A stretch of DNA of 64,000 nucleotides from Fragilariopsis cylindrus CCMP1102 (GCA_900095095.1 FMBT01000484.1:16023-80022), one strand, 5' to 3'; counted from the stretch's first letter, positions 34,567 to 46,930 are shown. A program made the numbers and translations. The notes: a model not told the origin generated them from the sequence alone.

Positions 34567-34690
34567 CTACAGTCTACTCGCGATAACAAATACACATTTT
34601 ACAAATACACTCGCTATCAAAATTAATAAGTACACCAGATCTCCGAACACCTGATTCGGGACTGAATAGCCTAGTGGGTCCCGTGTGGTG
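34567..34690. mobile_element. diverged half copy of the 3278-3524 MITE
   Basis: Begins CTACAGTCTACTCGCGATAA, comparable with TACAGTATGCGCTCGATAAG of the intact MITE. It keeps AATACACATTTTACAAATACAC, GTACACCAGATC and GTGGGTCCCGTGTGGTGAC in the same order as one half of the intact element. The other TIR is missing, so this copy is truncated. It lies next to the inverted interspersed element, as the intact MITE lies next to copy A. Confidence 0.65.
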
Positions 34691-34754
34691 ACTCTTTGCT
34701 ATAAACACTAACTCATGCCCAAATATGCAAATATAGAAACTAGATCATTCCCAA

Positions 34755-36365
34755 ATTTTAGTAGTATTTGTTAGTCTAGTATATAATAATAACTTTAGCA
34801 TCAAGTATATACACCTAAAAAGGCTTTTTTTTGAAAAATTAACGTATAAAATTTACAATTGACCTATTGGATGGAGAACTGTTACATTCCTTAGTGTCAT
34901 AAGCCTACTGGTATCTCACAATATAGGCTCACACATGGCACACATCAAATAACCCCCAAAAATGGCCCAATTACAGTGTTTTGTGGACATACAGTACACT
35001 CAAAAAGGTGAATCATCCCATAATATATGGATGGGGTGCACCATATATACCAAATGGAACTTAATCTTGGTGCTTTGTGTTGATGGTCCAGCTTAGGTGC
35101 GCACAATAGTGGAAAACCCTGTTTTGGGGGCCTAAATGGCCCATTTTGTGGTTAATGCAACCCTATACCTTCATAACCTCCATGGAAACCTAAGCATTAT
35201 GAGGACCTTGTAGGTATGGGTATGATGGATACTAGTCCACCAGACCCATCTTGTGTTGTCCTCTGTAACCAATTCATTCTGATCAAAAATCATGAATGTT
35301 GTTGTTTTTGTGCCTTCCACACCAGCAAAATGAATTTCATTCTGCAACCACATAGAACAGAAAAGTTGTAGGAGGCAAACATAATGTTGTAGTACTCTAT
35401 GTGGATGTTAGTGCACCCAAACCATCACGTGTTGTCCTCTGCAACCCTTTCAAATGAGACATTTTATTGTTCATTCTGATCAAAAATCATGAATGTTGTT
35501 GTTTTTGTGCCTTCCACACCAGCAAAATGAATTTCATTCTGCAACCACATAGAACAGAAAAGTTGTAGGAGGTAACCACAATGTTTTAGTACTCTATGTG
35601 GATGTTAGTGCACCCAAACCATCACGTGTTGTCCTCTGCAACCCTTTCAGATGAGATATTTTATTGTTCATTCTGATCAAAAATCATGAATGTTGTTGTT
35701 TTTGTGCCTTCCACACCAGCAAAATGAATATCATTCCCCAACCACAGGATCAGAAATGTTGTAGGAGGTAACCACAATGTTCTAGTACTCTATGTAGATG
35801 CTATTGTACTCAACCCATCTAGTGTTGTCCTGTGGAACCCTTTTAAATGAGATATTTTGTATTCATTTCTGATCAAAAATCATGTTGTTGTTTTTGTGCC
35901 TTCCAAAACAGCAAAATGAATATCATTCCCCAACCACAGGAACAGAAAAGTTGCAGGAGGCAAACACAATGTTCTAGTACTCTTTGTGGATGCTAGTGCA
36001 CCTGACCTATCTAGTGTTGTCCTGTGGAACCCTTTTAAATGAGATATTTTGTATTCATTTCTGATCAAAAATGGTATAGTTCAAAATAAATACATTTCAC
36101 TATTTAAACATACCACCAGGTAAATTAGTACACATAATTGATGCACTGTCCTCACTAGGACATATTACTTGTGAATGGGAAGCATCATCATTCCAACCCA
36201 CCATTATTTTGGATGTAATTGCAGTTTACCTCTGCTTTCCAAAATTACTCATTACAAAAAACCAATCAAGGACTGTACTTAAAATAGTCACTGTTGGTTG
36301 GAAAATGATTTCACACCAATTTTGACAGGAGCATCCACACAAATACTCATAAAATAAACTAACCC
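34755..36365 (-). mobile_element. interspersed element, copy B (inverted relative to copy A)
   Basis: Reverse-complement match to 1731-3180 across both unique ends and the minisatellite. It has about five minisatellite units; TGTTGTCCTCTG-AACC recurs near 35253, 35431, 35628, 35823 and 36014. The unique parts match ATCCCATAATATATGGATGG, GGCCTAAATGGCCCATTTTG, CTTTAGCATCAAGTATATAC and GTTGGTTGGAAAATGATTTC. Units near 35430 and 35628 are almost identical, a sign of recent unit duplication. No coding sequence is present. Confidence 0.75.
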
Positions 36366-37045
36366 ACCTAAAGCCTCCGTTAGTAGGGCCTCTAGTTCAC
36401 ATTCTATCAGATCTCTATACAAACTTGATGCACAGAAAACATTCCTACCTAGTAGTGAAGTTGTGATCAATAATTATTCTGTACACTACTTTACTTTCTT
36501 TTGGGCAGTATTTTATGACTGGTCTTACTATTTGACAAAAGCTCACATAAATAATTGTGTTTCCTACCTATTTTTGTGACAGACAAAACAAACACAACCA
36601 ACTGTGGTAGAACAACATATATCATACAGCACCTATCTTAGGTCTTCTTCTTTCAAATATACATCGTCTGGGATAGATCTAAAGTTCTAATAGTTCGCTA
36701 GCCAGTAACAGTAAAGACAAATAATTAGGATCATTGAGCCACGATGAGCAGGAAGCATGTTAGTGTATGACTTGTTTCTGTGTTGGATCTTTAAAATATC
36801 TTATAGTTTTTACGTAATTAAGCTGCAATGATTGCATGCATTCTCCCCCTATCTACACTAGCTGCCGTCTCGTATCAGATTCACGATGATGCTGCTGTTG
36901 CTGCTGTTGCTGACGTGCTGATGCTGTACTCGATGTTGTGCTTGATGCTGTACTCGATGCTGTAATTGATGCTGTACTCGAAGCTGTGCCCGATGCTGTA
37001 CTCGATGTTGTAATTGATTCTGCTGATGATAATTGTTTCCTCTAC
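36366..37045. other. intergenic, GCT/GTA-rich tract at 36890-37020
   Basis: Nothing resembling a complete gene. At 36880-37030 a TGATGCTGTACTCGATG-type unit repeats about eight times, giving Gln/His/Arg-rich open frames on the minus strand. This may be repeat DNA or an extension of the neighbouring broken gene. Confidence 0.35.
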
Positions 37046-38658
37046 TCATAGATTTCCAATATGGAGCATTACCCCCACCACCACCACTGCTGGAAGTAGG
37101 AGGGCGACGACGACTATCACTGCTACCGCGATAATAGTTATCTTCATCATCTTCGTCATTTTATCATAAAATCCTTCATCAGAAGCATCGTGTTCATCAA
37201 ATTCAACTGCTGCCATTGATGATGATACAGAAATTTCATCTATCTCTTCCTCCGTAAGATTGCCTTCCTCCTGCTGTTTCCCAAATCGGCCGGAATGTAA
37301 AGCAATTGCACTATTATCCGTACCTGCTGCCTCATCATCATCGCTGAGAGACAATTTGGCTGAAGCAACTGCAGAAGCAACGACACTGACACCATTATCG
37401 TCATTATTATACGATTGATACGATCTGTCGGATTGACCAAGAACAACAAAATCACTTTCACTTAAACGTTGATGTTGATGATCATCAGGATTTACACCAA
37501 TTGGTTGTATAAATGATGGAGGCGAATCTTTTGTTTTTGTGGTGGAAGCATTAGTCATAGTAGGTGCAGGAGGTAATATTCGTTCATGTCGACTTGAATA
37601 TGGTGAATCAGCAATTGAATAAAATCCGCTGTCTATATCACCACCACCTCCTCCTCCTCCTTTTCGTTGTCCTTGTTTCATTACACCACCAGAAGATGGA
37701 TGTTTACAACCAACAATTGATAATACCTTAACATCTTCATTACCATAAAAGTCTGTTCCATCATCATCATTATCATCTTGTGCAACCACACCTCGATTAC
37801 GATTACGATTACGATGATTGCTACTCGATCGACGAACAGCAAGTGCAGCTGTATCAAATGGTATAGTTAGTGTACCTCTACCAACGCCACTACTATTCGC
37901 AATATTTGAAGATAGTAATTGTTTAGAACTTTCAACTCCAACAGAAAATTTACAACTGCCTCCACCATCGTTATCCCTCTTGTTCGTCTTCCTACAGGAT
38001 GCTATTGTTGCCAATTTTTGTCTTCTCATTGCAACAACATCCTTCACAGTAGTTGAAATTGGAGTTGGAGCTGAAGTTGGAATTGGAGCTGAATTTGGAA
38101 TTGGAATTGGAGATGATGATACGGTATTAGGTTTAGCAGTTACTTCCTTGTTATCCTTGTTCTTGTTCTTTTTGTTGTTCATCTTATCCTTGATATCCTT
38201 GTTCTTTTTGTTGTTATTCCTCAATGATCGAACACGACTGATTGTTGCTCCACCACAATGTCGATATGATTCAGCCTGAACGAGAGCACTATCTTCACTA
38301 TCCGATTGATCCATGGGGTCTGATGATGCATGTTCTTGTTGTGTTGTTGTTGGTACTGCTAGGGTGGTGGTGGTACGGTAGTAGGTTGTGCTTGTTGAGT
38401 TGTTATGACTTCCTCTTTTATGGCTTTAGATTTACTACCAACAGCAGTAGTAATAGAAGAAATTCTTGTAGTCTGTTGTTGTGATTGACGTTGTGACGTT
38501 GATCTACCTCTCCCTAACAACTTTTTAAAACCTTTTGTAAGTCTTTTTGATGAGTGTTGTTGTTGCTGATCCTGTTGCAGCTGCTTTTGCTTTTGCTCTT
38601 GAGATTGCTGCTTCATTAATCGCTGCTGCTGCTGCTGCAGCTTTATGCCAGTATCACT

Positions 38659-38690
<32 letters not shown>

Positions 38691-40645
38691 GACTGTTGTT
38701 CTTGTTCTTTTTTGGTGATGGTGATGGTGTTGGTGCTGACACACCTTTTAGTGATAGACTTTCTCTGAATGAACGCGGTCTCTTCCATACAACTTCAACA
38801 TTAACGTTACTATTTTCATCATCTTCATCATCATCATCATCCTTGCTGTTTTCGTCTTGATGATGACGACTTTCTTCTTCGCTGTTGCTGTTGTCGTCCA
38901 CGGTATGATGATCACTACCATTGGTCGTCAAAGGATCGTCAACCATAATTCTCGTATTTTTACGACGTTTATTGGTATCATGTTTTGATTTAAACCATGC
39001 TGGTGTAAATCTTTTATGTTGTGGTGGTTGTTCCTCTATAGGACCAACAACAAGTTGATTATAACGATCAGAACTACTTTGAATGATGAAGTATTTGTGC
39101 TTGTTGTTCTAGTAAATTGAGATTCACTGTATAAAGATTGATTTGATTTGATTTTGACCTATGATGACTACCAAATTGACTATATGATCCAAATGAGAAC
39201 GAGAATAACTTTCGTCACCATCTGTACCGTCATCATCTTCATAGTAATGAGTATCACCACTATAATTGGAATACGAATTACTTGCATTACTAGTAGTACT
39301 ACATTTTGTTGTCTCGGAAACAACTGTCGCAGTTTTTGTACCCCATCCACTTCTTGCGCTTGCACTTGTTGTTGTGGAAGGTAAACATTTCGTAACCTGC
39401 ATCAATATCGATTGGAATGTGTCATTTTCTACTACCTCATCATCTGCAGTACCTCCTCCACAACAACCACCACCACCACTACCAGTATTAGTATGGATTG
39501 TACCTTCACGTATCACACTACGATCAGTCCCAGTAGTCCCCATCGCCGGTTCCGCTGCCGCTCTAGCTCCAGCTCCAGTTGGTGTGATTTCACTAATGTT
39601 TCCACTACTATTATTATCCCCACCATCCTTTCTTCAATGGAAGAACCACCACTAATACTACCTGTATCATCAGTTGTAGCGGAAGAAGCACACGATCCGA
39701 ATCTTGTTCGATTTTGACGAATCTTTTTTTTAACATCACTAAAATCAATTATATCCACATCCATACCTTCAATACGACTACTACTACAAGGAGTTTCCCA
39801 CCGATATTATCAATGTAAATTTTGTAGACGACAGATGTCGTTTGCTAATGCACCCGTCATTGAAATCAAACTCATATTATCATTATCATCATCATTGCCA
39901 TTACCGGTCACCATCAAATCAACACTACTACTACTGTTACTATCAATCCAGTACTCGTTCCGTCTGTAGAATCACTATTCTGACTTTTGCCTGTATCAGC
40001 GTTCGTTCTGTTCTATTACTATTACTTTTTTTTCAACAGCGTGGACGTGGATGGCTCTCGTATGTTTCTGTTGGTGTTGTGTTATTCCTTTACTACTACG
40101 ATTCGGGACGAGGTAGAGGAGGTGCCTCACGACGAGGAGGACGACGTTTACTGTTTCTTGTCCCGTGCAGTAGCAAGCTGATATTTAATTGGTGGGGATG
40201 GTGGTCTCATGATGCTACTCCTGTTGCTATTGACTTTGTTGCTATTGCCTTTATCTTCTGGGTTGTTTTTCGTTGTTGTCTAGTGAAGATGATAATGATG
40301 ATACTATTATCGTCTTTGTTTTTGTTTTGTTGTTCTTACTACTACTTCTTATTTTAATACTCTAGGCATACTATCATGAGCTGAAGGAGCGATACGGCAT
40401 GAGGTTACTGCTGGTCCAGCCATTATTGCTGGCTGTCTGACTTTCCTGTGTATTTTACCGTTATTTGCTGACGTTAAGTTACTTGAACTTTCGAACTTTG
40501 TACTTGTTTTGTTCTGATGATGATGACGAATGATAGTGCTAACGTAATAATGGCGAGTCGATCGAGTCGAGTCGGTCGAATGGTATATTGTCGTTGTAGT
40601 TATTATCGGCGATGGGTGGAATTTTCTGTACATAGAAGTATTCAA
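37046..40645 (-). pseudogene. frame-broken low-complexity gene, possible single-pass membrane protein
   Basis: On the minus strand a series of reading frames follow one another with changes of frame instead of stops and gaps. They are 40645-40349, about 39800-39513, 39543-39124, about 39099-38359 and 38340-37046. Parts of mixed composition (e.g. SFRESLSLKGV, PPQHKRFTPAWFKSKHDTNK, SEDSALVQAESYRHCGG) look like real protein between Gln, Asn, Ser and Asp runs. The last part ends in a hydrophobic segment (ITIIAVAVIVVVALLLPAVV) and four more residues, so the protein would end in a membrane span. At least five changes of frame are needed. No known domain is recognised. It may be a decayed gene, an assembly problem in repeats, or several genes. 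The + strand frames here are codon shadows. Confidence 0.4.
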
Positions 40646-42590
40646 GTTCCGTTCGCTGTTTCGTTTTTGTCTTTTTAAATTGCTTGTGGATATTCTAGTA
40701 TGCTTCTACTGTACTAATCAATTTTTCAACACACGCCTACGGCGTAAAAACACATCGACGAAAATTCTTCTATAAAAAAGCAAAATTTCGACGAAAACTC
40801 TTCTCATAACGAGGTATGCATGCTCAAAAGATGTGAGGCTGAGTGGTGTGAACGGAATATTGTTCAAAATCTAATGCATATAAATTTTTATATTATGGTA
40901 TTTTAGAAGATTCTTTGGCTTATTTCGACAAATTTGGTTTGGTATGCCCTGTGTGTCTATTTAGCAACGGATTGGATTTTTTTGAAGTCATTCTATTTTT
41001 ACATACTGTAAGTCTTTCGGCGCGCCTTGAAGAAACATAGTAAAAAATCATCTTTCGGCGCGTCTTGAAGAAAACATAGTGAAAAATCATTATTTAATAA
41101 ATTGATTAGCACCGCAGTACAATAATTAATCGTACTGTATGGCTGACGCCTAATTTTCAAGAAGAACAAGTTCGAGTAGTCGAGTGAGTCGAGTCGAGAC
41201 TAGTCTTAAATGGGTTTGAGTCTCTGATGTTTTCAAACGTGGATAATTAGTCGAACGAGTCGAGGATATAAAAGGAGTGACTGACTTACTCTCGTGACTC
41301 GACTCTATATTTAAAAGTGTTTTGAAAAAAAAAAATCACGCTTCCCATTCTTACCTAGAATGTCAAAATGCAGTCACGCAATCGATCGAGTCAGTCGAGT
41401 GAGTCTATTCTAAAAAAGATACTTTTCCTCGCGCTAAATAAACTAATATTTTTTAATTTAATTTCTTAAGATGTACTAATGCGCCGTTACGGTAACGGCG
41501 CATGATGCGCGTTTATTTTCCGAACACAGTTGCTCGCCGCCATGATTCGCGGGTTTCAATTGATTCTGATGAGGAATACGCTTCTTTCTCCTGATGTTTA
41601 ATTAAAGTTTATTACTGTATCTCTCGAAATCATAATATATTATATTATTATAATAGCTGAGAAATTGTAGCTGGTTAATTAAATGGATGAAATTAAGATT
41701 TGTCTTATATCTTAATTTTAGTATTCTGTAATAGGCGAGAAATTGTAGCTTGTTAAATAAATAGCTAAGAAATAAACTAATAATTGTTAATTGTTTTATT
41801 CCTTCAACATGTTTCACGGCGGATGAGACGGGTTTAGTTTCCGAACACAGCGAAAGTACGGTAAGCCCATTATTTAAGATTGACTGAAGCTTAAAAAGCA
41901 AACTTCTTTCTCCTTCGCATCTAACTTACTGTATGAAGTAAAGTGTGTAATGTTAGTTTGATATACTGTAGTAGTAATTCATGAAAACAGTATTTTTAAG
42001 ATAAAAAATGTTAATCAATAACGACGCGATGCTTGTTGAGGATTCAAGAAGAATGAGAAGATCGAAAATCAAAAAGTATTTTTTATGTAATTTCACCAGC
42101 TTAACTTATGTATGTGTCAATGATACATAGGAAATATTTATTTTGTTCAACCATATTCCCAGGCGTAATCTTAGTTACAGTAGTTTACGTGTACTTAGGA
42201 CAATCAACATAAATAAATATCGATAGAGCATTTTGATACTATTTTGGTGGTGTACTAGTACAGTGTATTAAATATAATTTATTGCGACGTAAGATCAAAA
42301 ACGAGCGAAGAAAGGCCTATTTAGTCTAGTTTATTACTATTTTCAATTCACGGGCAAAGTGTATTTTTTTTTATGAGCGCTTTATAAGTTAACGTGCGTT
42401 ATTCGGACAAAGGGGAAAAAAAAGCAGATGCGGATGCGGATCCATTACAGGATTGCATGCTTGCTTTCATGTTTGTTGTTCAAAATAAAAATATTACAGA
42501 ATATACTCACCGCATGAGCAGCCAGTAACTACGCTTCCGGTTATTGTTATCTCAAGGTCATACATACTCATCAACATACAGTACGACGAA
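40646..42590. other. intergenic with GAGTC repeats and palindrome
   Basis: GAGTC/GAGTGAGTC runs occur at 41170-41405. A perfect palindrome (arms of 12 bp, centre 41491) lies at 41479-41503 and reads ATGCGCCGTTAC-G-GTAACGGCGCAT. A repeated GAGAAATTGTAGCT-TTAA phrase occurs near 41661, 41732 and 41765. The minus frame at 41602-41901 derives from those repeats. Confidence 0.4.
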
Positions 42591-42597
42591 TGGTATG

Positions 42598-44550
42598 ATG
42601 GACGTCGACTACGATGAAAATGATGATTCGATGTCGATGGATACTGATGATACTGTAACAATGCTATTAAGAAATAATCCACAGGAAGTGGATGAATTAT
42701 TATCCAAGAATTATTAGAATTGAATGTTCAGATAGGAATGATATACAGGAAGAAATTCATGGTGTCAAATGTTTAGGTGTGGAGGAAACACCACAAATGA
42801 TTGCCACTGCATTACGCTTATTAATGATTGAATTGGATCATAATTGTCTGATGCGAATAATGTGAACAACAGCAGTAATAATGATACTAATAATATAAAA
42901 TTTGCTACTATTTAGCAGATATAAATATTATAATATCTCCTATATAATACATGCAATTTCGTGTAAAATTTTTACGATGCGAATTATTTGATATAAAAAA
43001 ACAGCAACTCGTATCATAAAGTACCTGAATATAATGTTAGAATTGTTTGGTATAATTGCATTACAACGACCAGTCACATTAGATGATTTTACAAAAGATG
43101 AAATACGATTATTTAAAAAAGGACGGTACGTATAGTTAAACGTTGTAGGTCCTAGGACCTATGATAACATACCACTCTACAGTATATAAGCAACGCCTAG
43201 CTGCTAGTCGGCCTGTCTCTTTATTTGCTTTTTGTCTGAATTTCCCTGTCATAATTCTCATTCTTTCCCCTACTATCGTCTTACTCACTGCCATACCACT
43301 ACTTAATGCATGCCACACCGTCAATCGTTAGGTATCAATTTTTACCATTCCGGACCGTAGCGGAAGACGGATTTTAACAGTTTTTCCAGATGAAGAATTA
43401 GAACAAATGGAACCATCCGTTAGGGTAAGTTTAAGTCATCTTTTATTACCTTCTATTTCCCTGATGGATGATCCCAGAACTGCTGTAGCGCATATGCATT
43501 GACAACCCAGTGGCTTGAACTTGACTTGACTTAACTTGACTCAACTTGACCGACTCAATTCGCATCTTATCTTTCGTTACTCTCTCTCCTCCTCTTATCT
43601 CATCTCATCTTCACATCCGCTCCCCTATCCTACCCTCACCTCTACTCGACTCCGACTCGACTTAACTCAACTCGATTCGGTTCAATTCGACTCGGCTTAA
43701 CTTGACTCAACTTGACTCAACTCAACTCAACTCAACTCAACTCAACTCAACTCGACTCAACTCAACTCAACACAACATTTTCTGCCACAAAATACAAACG
43801 CAACGATAAAACTTTCTGTTTCTGTGTGCTTTCTCGGTTCATTCGTTTCTATTTTGATCCGACTCAATAATTGAACATACTGATTCGATTCGATTTGATT
43901 CGATTCGATTCGCAACCTTTACTTACTCACGCCGCATCCTCCTCTTATCCATGGCTATCGCCATCTTCCACAGTATAAGATTATTGCTTATCTATGTATA
44001 GTTGCTGGGGAGGATATTGAAACACAAAAACAAGGTATCGTATTATTGGTTTGGTTTTCATCATCATTTAAAGTTTCGTATGAAAAAGGACCAATTGGTA
44101 TGACATCATCAAGAAGTGGAACAAGAATAAGTAGATATCTACATAATCAATTAGCATGTATACGAGCAAGTGCAATACATATATGTACACCAGATACACC
44201 ACTATATAGATTTCGTCGTTCATTATTAACAATGAGAGTTGGTATGAATCATCGGTTGAATCGATCAAGGATACGATACCATATCGGCGAGGTTGTTGAA
44301 TTGTGTTACAAACTCATGGGGTATGGTATTGCAGTAGATACTTACCTATAACATGGACAGGAACAATTAAATTGTCATACTTCAAGCAATGGTTGAGGAT
44401 ACGTAAATTAATTGAAGCAGTACAAGAACAAGCATCACAAGCCATGAGTTACAATTGCGTCAAGCACAACAAGTACAACAGTACACACTCATTACATCAA
44501 CAACAAACATCCCAGCGTCAGCACAAGTATATGCGTTACTGCAACAACAC

Positions 44551-44582
<32 letters not shown>

Positions 44583-45315
44583 CACAAACACCAGCAAGCG
44601 TCATTAGAAGCATCAACATCAAAACCTTTAGTAGGTGGTGCAGCTCCGCATTTTTCGTCTGCATCGCCAATAAGTGCTAGTACTAGTTTGTCCAAGGTTA
44701 TTGTGGAATGTCCAAAGTTGATGATATATTATTTAGACAAGGTACAGCATTAGTGAATCATCCAGGAAATGTACGATTCCGTTCCTTAATTGAAAAGAAA
44801 TTATGTCTGAATCCCACGATGTCCATTACATACTTAATAAACGAAATTATTGATGAAATTATAATAAAACGATGTGGACGTGTTTTGTTATGGACTGTTC
44901 AAACAGTAGTTCATAGTAGTCAAAGTAGTAATACTGTTGACGATACAGTAGTAGATGCAGCAGCAGCAGCAGCATCAGTATCGTTATCATTATCTGCATC
45001 CACCACAAAAATAGAATGTTGGTGCTTATTAACAGATCCCATACAAATCAATTGTAAAATTGGATATGTAGTGAGTGATTTTATACGTAGTAGTATACCC
45101 ACAACGACTAAAAAGCATAAACAACAAAAGGTAAAAAGTCAAACAACTATATTTCAACAACAAACACAACAAGAGGAAAGTCTTCAACTATGTCAATCAT
45201 CCTCCCAACATAACAAGAATATTCATCATCATCATCAGCATCATCCTTTTCAGCATCATCAACAACATCGTCAAGTTCAATATTTTATCATTATTGCTGG
45301 TAGCATGACCATGTA
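42598..45315 (+). pseudogene. decayed paralogue of the CRAL-TRIO/DUF6824 gene
   Basis: The order of parts is that of the intact gene at 17920-20298: IQEEIHGV (42743-42766), KFLRCELFDIK and LNIMLELFG (42966-43060), LPFR and DRSGRRI (43345-43370), KIIAYLC...EDIETQ (43977-44030), VVELCYKLMGYGIAVD (near 44290), ITWTGTIK (near 44350), and a DUF6824 part with DDILFRQGTALVNHPGNVRF (44717-44776). The frame breaks at least five times: about 42710, A-run 42995-43001, 43350, 44338 and 44715. Intron-like gaps GTACGT...AG (43126-43331) and GTAAGT...AG (43425-43973) interrupt it. The second is at the same codon as the intron of the intact gene; the first is absent there. The intact introns argue against a retrocopy. 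Confidence 0.8.
43425..43973 (+). repeat. pentanucleotide repeats in a relic intron
   Basis: The intron relic is filled with CTTGA, CTCAA, CTCGA and GATTC pentamers, most regular at 43720-43770 (CTCAA runs). The intact paralogue has hexamer AAACTC/AAATTC runs in the same intron. This suggests repeat-prone introns or independent expansion. Confidence 0.7.
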
Positions 45316-46300
45316 GACACAACAATTAGAACTCAGGGGAGATGTCTCATAAATAGATAATCATAATGATAGTAGCTAAATAACTGTTGCAGGGAGATTT
45401 GATGTTTACATTTATATAGATTTAATAAGGGAAATATGTATTGAGGTTATTACTTTCTGTGATAGAAACTGTATATATTCATGTTGTTTTGTTAATAGCG
45501 GTGTAATCATACTTTTGCACCAAATAATACATTATGATGGGGACGATAAAAAAATGAATAGAATGATTGGAATTGATAACTAGTTTGGTTGTTGTAATCG
45601 TTATTGATCATGTTGCTGCTTGCTCTGCTTGTTTGATGTTCCTGTTCGTGTTGTTGCTGTTTTTTTTTTGAATATTGTGAGAACAACGAGAAAATTCGAG
45701 TTCCTGGTCCAGTAATAATGCGAGGGCAGTGTTGTGGTTGAGCCATCGTACATGCAGTAAGTCTGGAAGAGAAAGAACTGTGATCATCGCGCCAAAAGAA
45801 TAATCTAACAATCATGCGCGCACCATAAATCCGAAGTCGGCACAGCGAAAAGTAGAATACTAGTATGGAAAAAAAGGGGTGTCCTATCATACATACTAGT
45901 ATTATGTATAATTTAGGGAAAATATCAATTACTGTATCCCCTCTGTCTTTGCTCCACGATAAAATTCCGTGCGATTTCAACTTGAGAGCTTTTCCTTCAC
46001 GTCTCAAATAGCGCAGCGAGACCTAAGCTTCTAAGAAGGGAACATTTCGGAAAGAAAATAAAACTTGGTGTGCTTGGCCGCGCGTTCAAATAATAAAAGA
46101 TATTAGAACCTTTTTAGCTAGCTTGTAATCAAATAACACAAACCTACAAAAAGCAAACACATTATAACTCGAATAATACATTCATAACAATAACATTCGA
46201 ATACGATGGATCAAGACAACGATTTCTAACGCGAACCCTACAGCGAAAGCAACTCCGACTGGATTGTTGGATCTAGAAAATGCGCAATGCGGTCGAGGGA
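45316..46300. other. spacer, uncertain small frame on minus strand
   Basis: A minus frame at 45507-46007 (166 residues) holds one hydrophobic segment and MAQPQHCPRIITGPGTRIFS. No family, targeting logic or spliced partner is recognised, so it is left as uncertain rather than called as a gene. Confidence 0.25.
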
Positions 46301-46313
46301 AAAACCATCTAGT

Positions 46314-46930
46314 AGAGAAAAAAGCGACCGCCACAGTACTTCGGATCTTTTTTTATTATTGCACTCGTATACTCTATAATCACTGTCGCAGAAGTTTTTA
46401 CTATTGTAATTCCCACCTCTAATTCTTACATTATGTCCTTTAGAGGAAGCAGTACACTTGCTGGATTGCTGGTTGGAATCACACGCCAACATATTTATAG
46501 TGCTTTTGCCCAACCATTTATTAGTTTTTTCTTCAAACGATAGTGTGTAATATTGTATACTCTTGGTTCGACCACCAATTGGATTGGAACAGTTTTGATT
46601 GGACGAATGATTATATTGGAATTGTGGGAGGATCCTCCTTTATTCCGCTACATATATGTTTCACGTACAATCGATCATCACAAGACGAGATCATCATATA
46701 TAAAATATATTGGAGTATCTACTAGTATTATTGGATTGGGTATTTGGGCCACTACTAGGATCTGCTGTTACAGAAATTTGTAATAGAGTCAGATTTAAGC
46801 AATGAACGAGAGCAACACCGCATCGTGATGGCATGGAATTCAGAGTTAATGAACGAGAACACCGCACTGGGATGGTCACCGAAATGGCTATATTATTTCG
46901 TGATCGCAATGAAGCTATCTTAGTACTTTC
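46314..46930 (+). pseudogene. relic of an MFS-type transporter
   Basis: Translated in changing frames, the strand reads KRPPQYFGSFFIIALVYSII, TVAEVFTIVIPTSNSYIM, AGLLVGITRQ, then TTNWIGTVLIGRMII (about 46570-46620), SRTIDHHKTRSSYIKYIGVS (about 46660-46715), and FGPLLGSAVTEICNR (about 46745-46790). Hydrophobic spans, the G-R residues after a span and G-P-L-L-G are typical of major facilitator transporters. Frames change near 46540 and 46740, and stops occur in each frame. The relic covers perhaps three or four of twelve spans. The assignment is by pattern only. Confidence 0.5.

Noticed and set aside
39842-40357. Tyr/Cys/Phe-rich + frames near 40 kb
   Set aside because: They are shadows of the minus-strand low-complexity locus.
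41602-41901. Minus frame with repeated QLQFLxYY phrases
   Set aside because: It comes from a small AT-rich duplication, not from a conserved protein.
45507-46007. 166-residue minus frame with a hydrophobic segment
   Set aside because: No conserved motif, splice support or plausible targeting; it is left as uncertain spacer.
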